Source: Pseudomonas sp.
GTDB lineage: Bacteria > Pseudomonadota > Gammaproteobacteria > Pseudomonadales > Pseudomonadaceae
Direction of reading: 5' to 3'
NCBI GenBank assembly: GCA_022448005.1
Contig: JAKUTK010000016.1
Location: 1 to 42,561, forward strand
DNA length: 42,561 bases
A program made the position numbers and the translations under genes. Shown in pieces: positions 36,070 to 42,561 of the stretch; the first letter of the stretch is position 1; every line of letters starts with the position of its first letter. Below the pieces are notes generated by a model that did no database searches, was not told the origin of the DNA, and saw nothing but the letters and a program-made list of their open reading frames with translations.

Positions 36070-36618
36070 ATGAAAATCGAATGGATTGCCGCCTCACTTG
36101 CGCTGCTTTTAGTGGCTGGTCCTGCAGCGGCCGAGCAGTGCCCAGCGTTGCTTCAGCATGAGCTTCCGCAGCTGCGATCAAAGGAAACCATCGATCTCTG
36201 TGAGCAGTTTCAGGGCAAGGCGTTAGTAGTGGTCAACACCGCCAGCTTTTGCGGCTTCGCCCCTCAGTTCAAAGGGCTGGAGGCGCTGTATCAGCGTTAC
36301 AAAGATGATGGGCTGATGATTCTTGGCGTGCCGTCCGATGACTTCTTTCAGGAGTCAGACGATGCGGCGGAGACGGCTGAGGTTTGCTACGTCAATTACG
36401 GCGTGACCTTTCCGATGACGCAGACACAGCCTGTGCGTGGCGGCGACGCAATTCCGTTGTTTCGCGAGCTGGCCGAGCAGGCCGGCGGGGCCCCGCGCTG
36501 GAACTTCTACAAGTATGTAGTCGATCGCAACGGCAAGGTGGTCGATTACTTCTCGAGCAAAGTTGAACCGGATGATCCAGCGCTGATCGCTGCGGTGGAA
36601 AAGGCGTTGGCGAAATAG
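36070..36618 (+). CDS. Exported glutathione peroxidase-like protein
   Basis: A 182-residue thioredoxin-fold peroxidase with a signal peptide cleaved near AAA-EQ (residue 21), so it acts in the periplasm. The active-site region is [22 protein letters not shown] with peroxidatic Cys61, and the Trp-Asn pair is present in [15 protein letters not shown]. The third tetrad residue, normally Gln in Phe-Pro-Cys-Asn-Gln-Phe, is replaced: the segment reads [13 protein letters not shown], with Asp at that place. Extra Cys residues (24, 44, 106) occur and could act as resolving Cys. Most bacterial members use thioredoxin rather than glutathione as reductant. The protein may be an unusual periplasmic thiol peroxidase. 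Confidence 0.87.
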   Translation: MKIEWIAASLALLLVAGPAAAEQCPALLQHELPQLRSKETIDLCEQFQGKALVVVNTASFCGFAPQFKGLEALYQRYKDDGLMILGVPSDDFFQESDDAAETAEVCYVNYGVTFPMTQTQPVRGGDAIPLFRELAEQAGGAPRWNFYKYVVDRNGKVVDYFSSKVEPDDPALIAAVEKALAK

Positions 36619-36627
36619 CGGAGGGAT

Positions 36628-36649
36628 GCCCCGACCGTGCGGTCGGGGC
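36628..36649. terminator. Hairpin between convergent peroxidase and fadL genes
   Basis: GCCCCGACC (36628-36636) pairs perfectly with GGTCGGGGC (36641-36649) over GTGC, between the two convergent stop codons. T-runs are missing on both strands, so it is a likely but unproven bidirectional terminator. Confidence 0.55.
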
Positions 36650-36656
36650 GGGTGCA

Positions 36657-37922
36657 TCAGAAGCGGTAGGTCATGGCAGCGCCGAAACCGTGAGCGCTGT
36701 TCTCGTACGTTGAGTTGTAAACTCCACGAGTTGCGCTGGTCTGCTGGATCTTGGTGTCCTCTTCCCACAGGTACGAATAGGCCAGATCAACTGTCATGTC
36801 GTCGGTAGGATTCCAGGCCAGACCGAAGCTCACTGCAGTGCGGTCGCCAGTCGGGATGCGTGGTGAGCGGTGAGTGTTGTTGGTCGGACTCTGGTCGAAC
36901 GCCAAGCCGGTACGAAGCGTCCATTGCTTGTTCAGTTTGTATGCTGCACCAAGGGCGTAGGACCAAGTGTCATGCCAGTCCTGCTCTTCGGTGATGGTGC
37001 CAACTCGCGGCGCGATCGGACCTGGCATTCCGTCGTTTTCGATGATGATCGCCTCTAGACGGCTCCAGCGCGTCAGCATCGCGCCGCCGTAAAGCGTCCA
37101 CTGGTCGTTCAGCTCGTGCGTCATGGATACGTCGATCGACTCAGGTGTTTCGAGATCGAGCGATGCGTCGTAAGTGCCTGCGAACGGACCGAAACCTACG
37201 CCGGAAACACGTGTTTCGCCTTCCAGTGTGTAGTCGACTTTCGAGTGGTACGTCAGACCCATGCGAGTGTGAGGCGTGAACTCATATAGCATGCCCGCAT
37301 TAAAACCGATGGCGGTATCGTCGCCGGTTACCTTGATTCGGCCGTCATTGGCGCCTGGGGTAGCGGCATTCAAAACAGCACTCTGCAGCTCGCCGTCAAT
37401 CCGGTTGATGGTCGGACCGAAGCCGATGGATAGCTTCTCGTTAAAACGGTAGCTGACCGTAGGCTGGACTGTAATGACGCGCACTTCGCTGTAATCGCCG
37501 AAATAACGACCCTGGAATCCGCTTTCGTAGTCGGTGATCAGGCCGAACGGTACGTAGATACCAACGCCAACTGCCCACTTGTCGTCCAGAGGCTTAACGT
37601 AGTAACCCATCGGGACCGCAGTAAAGGGAACCATGTCACCGTCGTTGGAGCCGTTGCCTGGGAGCCCGCTTGTGTCGTTGATGTCAGTCTTAGCATTGAT
37701 CGCAGCCATCCCGAAACTCACCTGCTCGCTCTCGAGAAGCGCCATACCCGCAGGGTTTCCGAAAACGGTGGACGCGTCATCGGCAGAAGAAGAGCGACCG
37801 GCGAACGAGGTGCCCATGCCGCTGATGCTTTGTTCGTTAAGGGCGAAGCCGGCAGCCATGGCCTGAGTGGAAAGGGCGCCTACGGCTACTGCAATCGCGG
37901 TCTTCAACCATGTTTTTTTCAT
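36657..37922 (-). CDS. fadL: FadL/OmpP1-family outer-membrane transport protein
   Basis: A 421-residue beta-barrel for uptake of long-chain fatty acids and other hydrophobic compounds. It has a signal peptide ending TQAMA, then the conserved N-terminus AGFALNEQSISGMGTSFAGRSS and DDASTVFGNPAGMALL that forms the hatch, and ends in the barrel terminal motif MTYRF with C-terminal Phe. Inner stretches GYYVKPLDDKWAVGVGIYVPFG, YRFNEKLSIGFGPTINRIDGEL and MGLTYHSKVDYTLEG are typical of FadL. Substrates in pseudomonads include fatty acids and aromatics; the ligand here is not readable. It is monocistronic. Confidence 0.93.
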   Translation of the reverse strand: MKKTWLKTAIAVAVGALSTQAMAAGFALNEQSISGMGTSFAGRSSSADDASTVFGNPAGMALLESEQVSFGMAAINAKTDINDTSGLPGNGSNDGDMVPFTAVPMGYYVKPLDDKWAVGVGIYVPFGLITDYESGFQGRYFGDYSEVRVITVQPTVSYRFNEKLSIGFGPTINRIDGELQSAVLNAATPGANDGRIKVTGDDTAIGFNAGMLYEFTPHTRMGLTYHSKVDYTLEGETRVSGVGFGPFAGTYDASLDLETPESIDVSMTHELNDQWTLYGGAMLTRWSRLEAIIIENDGMPGPIAPRVGTITEEQDWHDTWSYALGAAYKLNKQWTLRTGLAFDQSPTNNTHRSPRIPTGDRTAVSFGLAWNPTDDMTVDLAYSYLWEEDTKIQQTSATRGVYNSTYENSAHGFGAAMTYRF

Positions 37923-38066
37923 TGTTGTACTCCAGGGGAAAAAGCGGCTCGGACCCTATCAAGCTTCTCTGATTCGTCGCAAACGAAAGAGTGCAATTTT
38001 TCGTAAAGCGCGACGATCGGCGCCGATAAGCGGTCGAATAGCAGATAAAAGCCGTTGGGCCTAGAT

Positions 38067-38080
38067 TGACCATGCGGTCA
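38067..38080. promoter_or_regulatory. Palindrome upstream of fadL
   Basis: TGACC-ATGC-GGTCA is a perfect 5-bp inverted repeat, 145 bp upstream of the fadL start codon and 17 bp after the sseA stop. It resembles the size of TetR-family operators that control fatty acid genes, but distance to the gene is large and no regulator is nearby. Confidence 0.3.
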
Positions 38081-38096
38081 TATTTTACTGCTTGGG

Positions 38097-38942
38097 TCAG
38101 GCCACGGGGCGCCCAGGATCGGTGATCCACTCGCTCCATGAGCCTGGGTACAGTTTGGCTAGTGGGTAGCCGGTTAGACACAGGGCAAACAGGTTATGAC
38201 AGGCCGTTACGCCAGATCCGCAGTAGGCCACGACGGTGTCTGCTGGCTGATCGGTCAATAACCCGTCGAATCGTGAGCGCAGCCGGTCGGGGGAAAGAAA
38301 CTGCCCCGTGGCATCAAGGTTTTCAGAGAACGGCACGCAGCGAGCGCCAGGAATATGCCCGGCCACGGGGTCGATCGGTTCGTGCTCGCCGAGAAATCGG
38401 GGTAGGGCACGAGCATCGATCAAGGTCAGGCCTGGCTGCCCCAGGCGTTCCGTCAGTTGTTGTGCAGAGATCAGCAGATCGTCGTCGGGCGTGCCATCGA
38501 ACTGGCCGGGCTGACGATCTGACAATTCTTCGGTTACCAGCCCGCCAGCCTCACACCAGGCTTTGAAACCGCCATCCAGTAGGTAAACACCGCTGCGTTT
38601 GCCTAGCCATGCCAGCAGCCACCATGCCCGCGCGGCGAATGCGCCAGGACCGTCGTCGTAGAGCACGACTTCGCTGTCATTGTTCAGGCCTGCAGCGCGA
38701 AGGCGCGCGATCAGATGCTCCGGCTGCGGCAACGGATGTCGACCAGTCTGGCCGCGAACTACTGGGCCTGAGAGATCCTTTTCCAGATCGAGAAAGCGCG
38801 CCCCGGGGATATGCGACTGCTCATAGCTGCGCCTACCTTGATCAGCGTCTTCGAGCGTGAACCGACAATCCAGAATGCACAGGTTTGGCTCCGAGAGTCG
38901 TGCGGTCAGTTCAGTGGTGTCGATCAGTTGAGCAAGCGGCAT
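38097..38942 (-). CDS. sseA: 3-mercaptopyruvate sulfurtransferase (rhodanese family)
   Basis: A two-domain rhodanese of 281 residues starting at ATG 38942 (GGAGA upstream). The first domain (LCILDCRFTLEDADQGRRSYEQSHIPGARFLDLEKDL) is inactive, and the second carries the active loop YCGSGVTACHN. CGSGVTA is the loop of mercaptopyruvate sulfurtransferases, whereas thiosulfate sulfurtransferases have a Cys-Arg-Lys-Gly-Val-Thr type loop. The enzyme passes sulfur from 3-mercaptopyruvate to thiols or cyanide. It is divergent from rnd, with a 146-bp intergenic region. Confidence 0.93.
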   Translation of the reverse strand: MPLAQLIDTTELTARLSEPNLCILDCRFTLEDADQGRRSYEQSHIPGARFLDLEKDLSGPVVRGQTGRHPLPQPEHLIARLRAAGLNNDSEVVLYDDGPGAFAARAWWLLAWLGKRSGVYLLDGGFKAWCEAGGLVTEELSDRQPGQFDGTPDDDLLISAQQLTERLGQPGLTLIDARALPRFLGEHEPIDPVAGHIPGARCVPFSENLDATGQFLSPDRLRSRFDGLLTDQPADTVVAYCGSGVTACHNLFALCLTGYPLAKLYPGSWSEWITDPGRPVA

Positions 38943-39088
38943 GGCAGGTCTCCGTGCGGATTTCTCGAGAACGTTATCACGCATGTCGCTAGAGCCGATC
39001 AATGCGCTGCGAATACCGGGACGCGATATATACTGCGTGCCTTTTCGCCCGCTCGTCGGTCGTAACGCTGAACAACAAGGAGGGCCTA

Positions 39089-40213
39089 GTGGCCATCGAA
39101 ACTCAATGGGTGCTGGACGATGCGCAACTGACCCGACTTTGTTCCGAGTGGCGCCAGCTGCCTTATGTAGCTGTGGACACAGAGTTCATGCGGGTCGATA
39201 CGTTTTACCCGATCGCCGCGCTGCTGCAGGTCGGCGACGGGCGTTGTGCCTATCTGATCGACCCGTTGCTGATTACCGATTGGACTGCGTTTGCGGGTCT
39301 GCTGACTGACCCGTCGGTCGTGAAAGTCCTGCATGCCTGCAGCGAGGATCTGGAAGTTCTCTGGAGGCTTACCGGTAGCCTGCCGGTGCCGTTGTTCGAT
39401 ACGCAACTTGCCGCCGGCTATCTGAACATCGGATTCTCAATGGGCTACTCGCGCTTGGTGCAGAGCGTGCTGAACATCGAGCTGCCAAAAGGTGAGACCC
39501 GTTCCGATTGGCTTCAGCGGCCATTGAGCGAGATGCAGGTGCGCTACGCAGCTGAAGACGCACAGCACCTGGCGGAGTTGTACGAGGCGCTGCTTCCAAA
39601 GCTGTCTGAGGAGAAGCGTGCCTGGGTGATGGAGGACGGTGCGGAGCTGGTCGCCAATCTACAGCGTGAAACCGATCCTGACGAAGCCTACCGTGAGGTC
39701 AAACAGGCTTGGCGCCTCAAACCGCGTCAGCTTGCAGTGCTGCGAGTCCTGACGGCCTGGCGTGAGCGGCAGGCCCGAGTACGTAATCAGCCGCGCAATC
39801 GGGTGCTACGTGAGCACAGCCTGTGGCCGCTGGCGCGCACCCAGCCGAATGATCTGGTAAGTCTGGCGCGTATCGATGACATGCTCCCGCGCACGGTGCG
39901 CCAGGATGGCGAGACTTTGCTCGAGCTGATCCGTACTGCCGCCGCTACGCCCGAGCAGGACTGGCCGCAATCTTTACCGGAGCCGTTGCCACTCGATGCG
40001 TCGGGTCTGCTGAAAAAACTACGTGCTGTCGGTCAGCGGGAAGCCCAAGTCATGGACATCGCCCCGGAACTGATGCTGCGCAAGAAGGTGCTGGAAGCCT
40101 TGTTGAAAACCGGATATCCCGACGGTCCTTACGAACTGCCTGATTCGCTGCGTGGTTGGCGTCGCGAACGAATGGGGCAGGCCCTTCTCGAAGTGCTGGA
40201 AGAGAAATCATGA
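39089..40213 (+). CDS. rnd: Ribonuclease D
   Basis: RNase D is a 3'-5' exoribonuclease that trims tRNA precursors. The 374-residue protein (E. coli 375) starts at GTG 39089, directly behind AAGGAGGG. The DEDD nuclease motifs are [12 protein letters not shown] (Asp, Glu), [12 protein letters not shown] (Asp) and [20 protein letters not shown] (Asp, Tyr). Two HRDC domains follow, the first at [24 protein letters not shown]. An upstream in-frame ATG at 39002 lies too far from a ribosome binding site. The stop overlaps ycgL. Confidence 0.97.
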   Translation: MAIETQWVLDDAQLTRLCSEWRQLPYVAVDTEFMRVDTFYPIAALLQVGDGRCAYLIDPLLITDWTAFAGLLTDPSVVKVLHACSEDLEVLWRLTGSLPVPLFDTQLAAGYLNIGFSMGYSRLVQSVLNIELPKGETRSDWLQRPLSEMQVRYAAEDAQHLAELYEALLPKLSEEKRAWVMEDGAELVANLQRETDPDEAYREVKQAWRLKPRQLAVLRVLTAWRERQARVRNQPRNRVLREHSLWPLARTQPNDLVSLARIDDMLPRTVRQDGETLLELIRTAAATPEQDWPQSLPEPLPLDASGLLKKLRAVGQREAQVMDIAPELMLRKKVLEALLKTGYPDGPYELPDSLRGWRRERMGQALLEVLEEKS

Positions 40214-40503
40214 AACGCATCTGCTCCATTTATAGAAGCCCGCGCAAGAGCGGGATGTACCTGTACGTCGAGCGCAGCGAAGCGCTCGCCAGGGTCCCTG
40301 AAGCCCTGCTTGCCGCCTTCGGCCCGCCGCAGCTTGCCTTTGATATCGTCCTTACGCCTGAACGCAAGCTGGCGCAGGAGGACATTGCGACCGTGCTCGA
40401 TAACCTTGAGAAACAAGGTTATCACCTGCAGATGCCGCCTCCTGAGGAGGACTATATCGAGCACTTGCCGGAAGAATTACTCCGGCGAAATGACCCGATG
40501 TAG
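40210..40503 (+). CDS. ycgL: YcgL domain-containing protein
   Basis: A 97-residue protein starting [38 protein letters not shown], with [29 protein letters not shown]. This is the YcgL domain, a small alpha/beta fold of unknown function found next to rnd and ycgN in gammaproteobacteria. ATG 40210 overlaps the rnd stop (ATGA), so it is translated with RNase D, which suggests a link to RNA metabolism. Confidence 0.93.
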   Translation: MKRICSIYRSPRKSGMYLYVERSEALARVPEALLAAFGPPQLAFDIVLTPERKLAQEDIATVLDNLEKQGYHLQMPPPEEDYIEHLPEELLRRNDPM

Positions 40504-40620
40504 AGCTCTGGGCGGCCGTCGGTCGGCTTAGCGCTGACTTAACCGCTCCGAACTTCCACGTGCTTGGCCAGCTCCTCGGCAGTGGCTAGACTCGCAACTT
40601 TCCTTGAGATGGCTATTTTC

Positions 40621-41070
40621 ATGGCGGCAAAAGTCGAACCCTTCTGGATGCGCAAGACTCTGGCCGAGCTGGATGCGGCCGAGTGGGAGTCGCTGTGCGA
40701 CGGCTGTGGCCTGTGCTGCCTGCAAAAGCTCGAGGATGAAGAGGATGGCAGCGTCTATTACACCCGGATCGCCTGCAAACTGCTTGATCTGAAAAGTTGT
40801 CGATGCACTGACTACCCCAATCGCCGTGCCAGTGTTCCTGACTGTGTCCAACTGACAGCTAAAGACGCGGCGCAATTCAAATGGTTGCCGCCAACCTGTG
40901 GCTATCGCCTCGTAGCTGAAGGCAAGGATCTTCCGCTTTGGCATCATCTGGTGTGTGGCGATCCGGATGCCGTACATGCCGAGCGAATTTCCCAGTCGGG
41001 CCGTATGATCGCCGAAGGCTCCGTGGCTGACGAAGACTGGGAAGATCATCTGATATTCCGGGCCGGTTGA
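40621..41070 (+). CDS. ycgN: YcgN family cysteine-cluster protein
   Basis: A 149-residue protein with the cluster [14 protein letters not shown] near residue 27 and further Cys residues in [34 protein letters not shown] and LVCGD. The CxxCxxCC pattern plus later cysteines is the signature of the YcgN/UPF0153-like proteins, which may bind zinc or an iron-sulfur cluster; the role is unknown. ATG 40621 is the likely start; an in-frame ATG at 40609 would add four residues. It follows ycgL after 117 bp, a conserved neighbourhood. Confidence 0.92.
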   Translation: MAAKVEPFWMRKTLAELDAAEWESLCDGCGLCCLQKLEDEEDGSVYYTRIACKLLDLKSCRCTDYPNRRASVPDCVQLTAKDAAQFKWLPPTCGYRLVAEGKDLPLWHHLVCGDPDAVHAERISQSGRMIAEGSVADEDWEDHLIFRAG

Positions 41071-41122
41071 ATCTACATCGACCCGCGTCGTCATAGCACT
41101 GAACCCAATCTGGAGCCGCTCG

Positions 41123-42349
41123 ATGCCCCGCCGTCAGTTACCGCTGCTTGCCGTTCTGTTGCTCTCATTCGTGACGCCACTTCAAGCGGCCAAACGGGTC
41201 GATCTGGACTACACCGTCAAGTTCGTTCCCGAACAGGATGCGGCAGAAGTGGAGCTCCTCCTTGAGGATGGCAGCGCCGTTAAGTTTCTCGATTTGAATC
41301 TCGGCGGGGAAGGTGCCTACAGCGATTTCCAAACCGATGGCGAAAGCAGCTGGGAGCAGCAGGGTGGTCGCGGTGTCTGGCGGCCCGCGCCTGGCAAGGC
41401 TCGGCTAAGTTACACGGTTAAGATCAGTCATCAGCGCAAAAGCGGCCGCTTCGATGCGCGTATGACCGACGACTGGGCATTGCTGCGCGGGGACGATCTG
41501 GTGCCTGCCGGTCGGCTTGACCAGCAGGATGGCGTCAGGCTGGTTTCTCGACTGCAGTTCGAGCCGCCGGCAGGTTGGAAGAGCGTAGAGACCGGCTGGC
41601 CACGTATCGGCAAGAATCGCTTCCGCATCGACAATCCCGAGCGCCTTTTTGATCGTCCGACCGGCTGGGTTCTCGCCGGCAAGCTTGGCAGTCGCCGTGC
41701 CCGACTGGGCGAGACTGATGTATCGGTGTCAGGTCCGGTGGGCGAGGGGCTGCGCAGGATGGATATCCTCACCTTGCTAACCTTCGTCTGGCCTGAAATG
41801 CAGAATGTATTCCCGCGCGATCCCGGCAAATTATTGGTTGTCGGGGCTGGTGACCCGATGTGGCGGGGCGGCTTGTCTGGCCCTAACTCGCTGTTCATGC
41901 ACGCCGACCGGCCATTGGTCAGTGAGAATGGCACCAGTTCGCTGGTGCACGAGCTGGTTCATGTGTTCAGCCGGATCTCCGATGCAGACCGCAGTGACTG
42001 GATCAGCGAAGGGCTGGCCGAGTACTACGCAATCGAACTGATGCGCCGCGCCGGCGGCATGAGCGAGGATCGCTACCAGGCGGTCAGGGAGCACCTGACC
42101 AAATGGAGTCGCAAGGTCGATAGCCTACGTACCGAGCGATCCAGTGGCCCGATCACAGCCAGAGCTGTGCTGCTGTTACAGGAGCTTGACCGGGAGATTC
42201 GCCAGCGCAGCAAGGGTCGCCACTCACTGGATGACGTTGCGCGGGGTTTGATGCGCCTGGACCGGGTAACCACCGACGACTTCATCAATATCACCGAAAC
42301 CATGTTGGGCGGTGGGTCGAAGGTTCTGGATACTCGGTTGTTGCGTTAA
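41123..42349 (+). CDS. Secreted gluzincin-type metallopeptidase (M61-like)
   Basis: A 408-residue protein with a signal peptide (LPLLAVLLLSFVTPLQA), a beta-rich N-terminal half (DLDYTVKFVPEQDAAEVELLLEDG) and a C-terminal peptidase domain. The zinc motif is HELVH (276-280), and SEGLAEYY follows, with Glu296 as the probable third ligand, 16 residues on. This resembles M1/M61 peptidases, in which Asn/Ser-Glu-Gly-x-Ala comes after the HExxH. GNLPHNE-type M61 features are not obvious, so the subfamily is open. Expected location is periplasm or outside the cell. It is followed by a threonine aldolase gene in the same direction. Confidence 0.72.
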   Translation: MPRRQLPLLAVLLLSFVTPLQAAKRVDLDYTVKFVPEQDAAEVELLLEDGSAVKFLDLNLGGEGAYSDFQTDGESSWEQQGGRGVWRPAPGKARLSYTVKISHQRKSGRFDARMTDDWALLRGDDLVPAGRLDQQDGVRLVSRLQFEPPAGWKSVETGWPRIGKNRFRIDNPERLFDRPTGWVLAGKLGSRRARLGETDVSVSGPVGEGLRRMDILTLLTFVWPEMQNVFPRDPGKLLVVGAGDPMWRGGLSGPNSLFMHADRPLVSENGTSSLVHELVHVFSRISDADRSDWISEGLAEYYAIELMRRAGGMSEDRYQAVREHLTKWSRKVDSLRTERSSGPITARAVLLLQELDREIRQRSKGRHSLDDVARGLMRLDRVTTDDFINITETMLGGGSKVLDTRLLR

Positions 42350-42413
42350 GGTCGTCCCGGCTGCACAGGCGGCGTGTGACCTGTGGACGAATCCATTCGG
42401 GTAAGGATTTTTG

Positions 42414-42561
42414 ATGAATCTGATCGATCTTCGCAGCGATACGGTCACGCAGCCCACCTCGGCGATGCGCGAGGCCATGCTGGGTGCCGTCACCGGCGAT
42501 GATGTGTATGGCGAGGATCCTACGGTCCGCCAGCTGGAGGAGAGGCTGGCGGCGCAGCTGG
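42414..42561 (+). CDS. ltaE: Low-specificity L-threonine aldolase (5' part only)
   Basis: The first 49 codons run off the right edge. The start [15 protein letters not shown] and then [26 protein letters not shown] are the N-terminus of PLP-dependent threonine aldolases, which split threonine or allo-threonine into glycine and acetaldehyde. AAGGA lies 6 nt before ATG 42414. The catalytic Lys is outside the window. Confidence 0.92.
   Translation, partial: MNLIDLRSDTVTQPTSAMREAMLGAVTGDDVYGEDPTVRQLEERLAAQL

Overview
This is a high-GC gammaproteobacterial chromosome segment that looks like the Pseudomonas group, most likely the stutzeri branch (Stutzerimonas). Pointers are EF-P with Arg32 next to the rhamnosyltransferase EarP, a modABC set with modE, the order rnd-ycgL-ycgN, a cydPABX-ybgE operon, and a late cobalamin operon behind a B12 riboswitch. 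The species is inferred from gene content and style, not from a database search. No phage, integrase, transposase, CRISPR array or tRNA was seen. Apart from one short palindromic repeat, this is core chromosome with densely packed, often 4-bp-overlapping genes.

Layout. 1-4.1 kb (minus): a truncated MBL-fold hydrolase of the persulfide dioxygenase type, then an ABC exporter (adaptor, permease, ATPase) whose permease is broken by a 4-bp tandem duplication. 4.2-6.3 kb: a ZIP metal transporter behind a structured leader, and a renalase-like FAD oxidoreductase. 6.5-8.9 kb: 4.5S SRP RNA, then earP and efp. 9.2-10.7 kb: a class I DAHP synthase behind a leader that encodes two separate peptides rich in Tyr, Phe and Trp, the first followed by an intrinsic terminator and the second by a perfect hairpin touching the ribosome binding site. 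This is the most interesting regulatory region. 10.8-12.7 kb: a Tag-like DNA glycosylase, a DUF2946 protein and an unrecognised protein. 13.0-16.5 kb: cytochrome bd operon cydP-cydA-cydB-cydX-ybgE. 16.7-18.4 kb: two tandem NlpC/P60 lipoproteins and a small HNH protein. 18.5-20.7 kb: NhaD antiporter with a short structured leader, and a metallophosphoesterase.

20.8-32.6 kb: B12 riboswitch, then btuB, a BtuM-like transporter, cobO, cobB, bluB, cbiB, cobD, cobQ, cobU, cobT, a ribazole phosphatase and cobS. Together these import corrinoid, adenosylate and amidate it, make dimethylbenzimidazole and assemble the nucleotide loop. Early corrin-ring genes are not in the window. 32.6-36.0 kb (minus): modE-modA-modB-modC, molybdate uptake with its repressor and a perfect ModE operator. 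36.1-42.6 kb: an exported glutathione peroxidase-like protein, FadL, a mercaptopyruvate-type sulfurtransferase, RNase D, YcgL, YcgN, a secreted HExxH peptidase and the start of a threonine aldolase.

Several genes appear to start at TTG or GTG (adaptor, earP, btuB, cbiB, cobT, rnd), so starts were chosen by Shine-Dalgarno position and domain boundaries.
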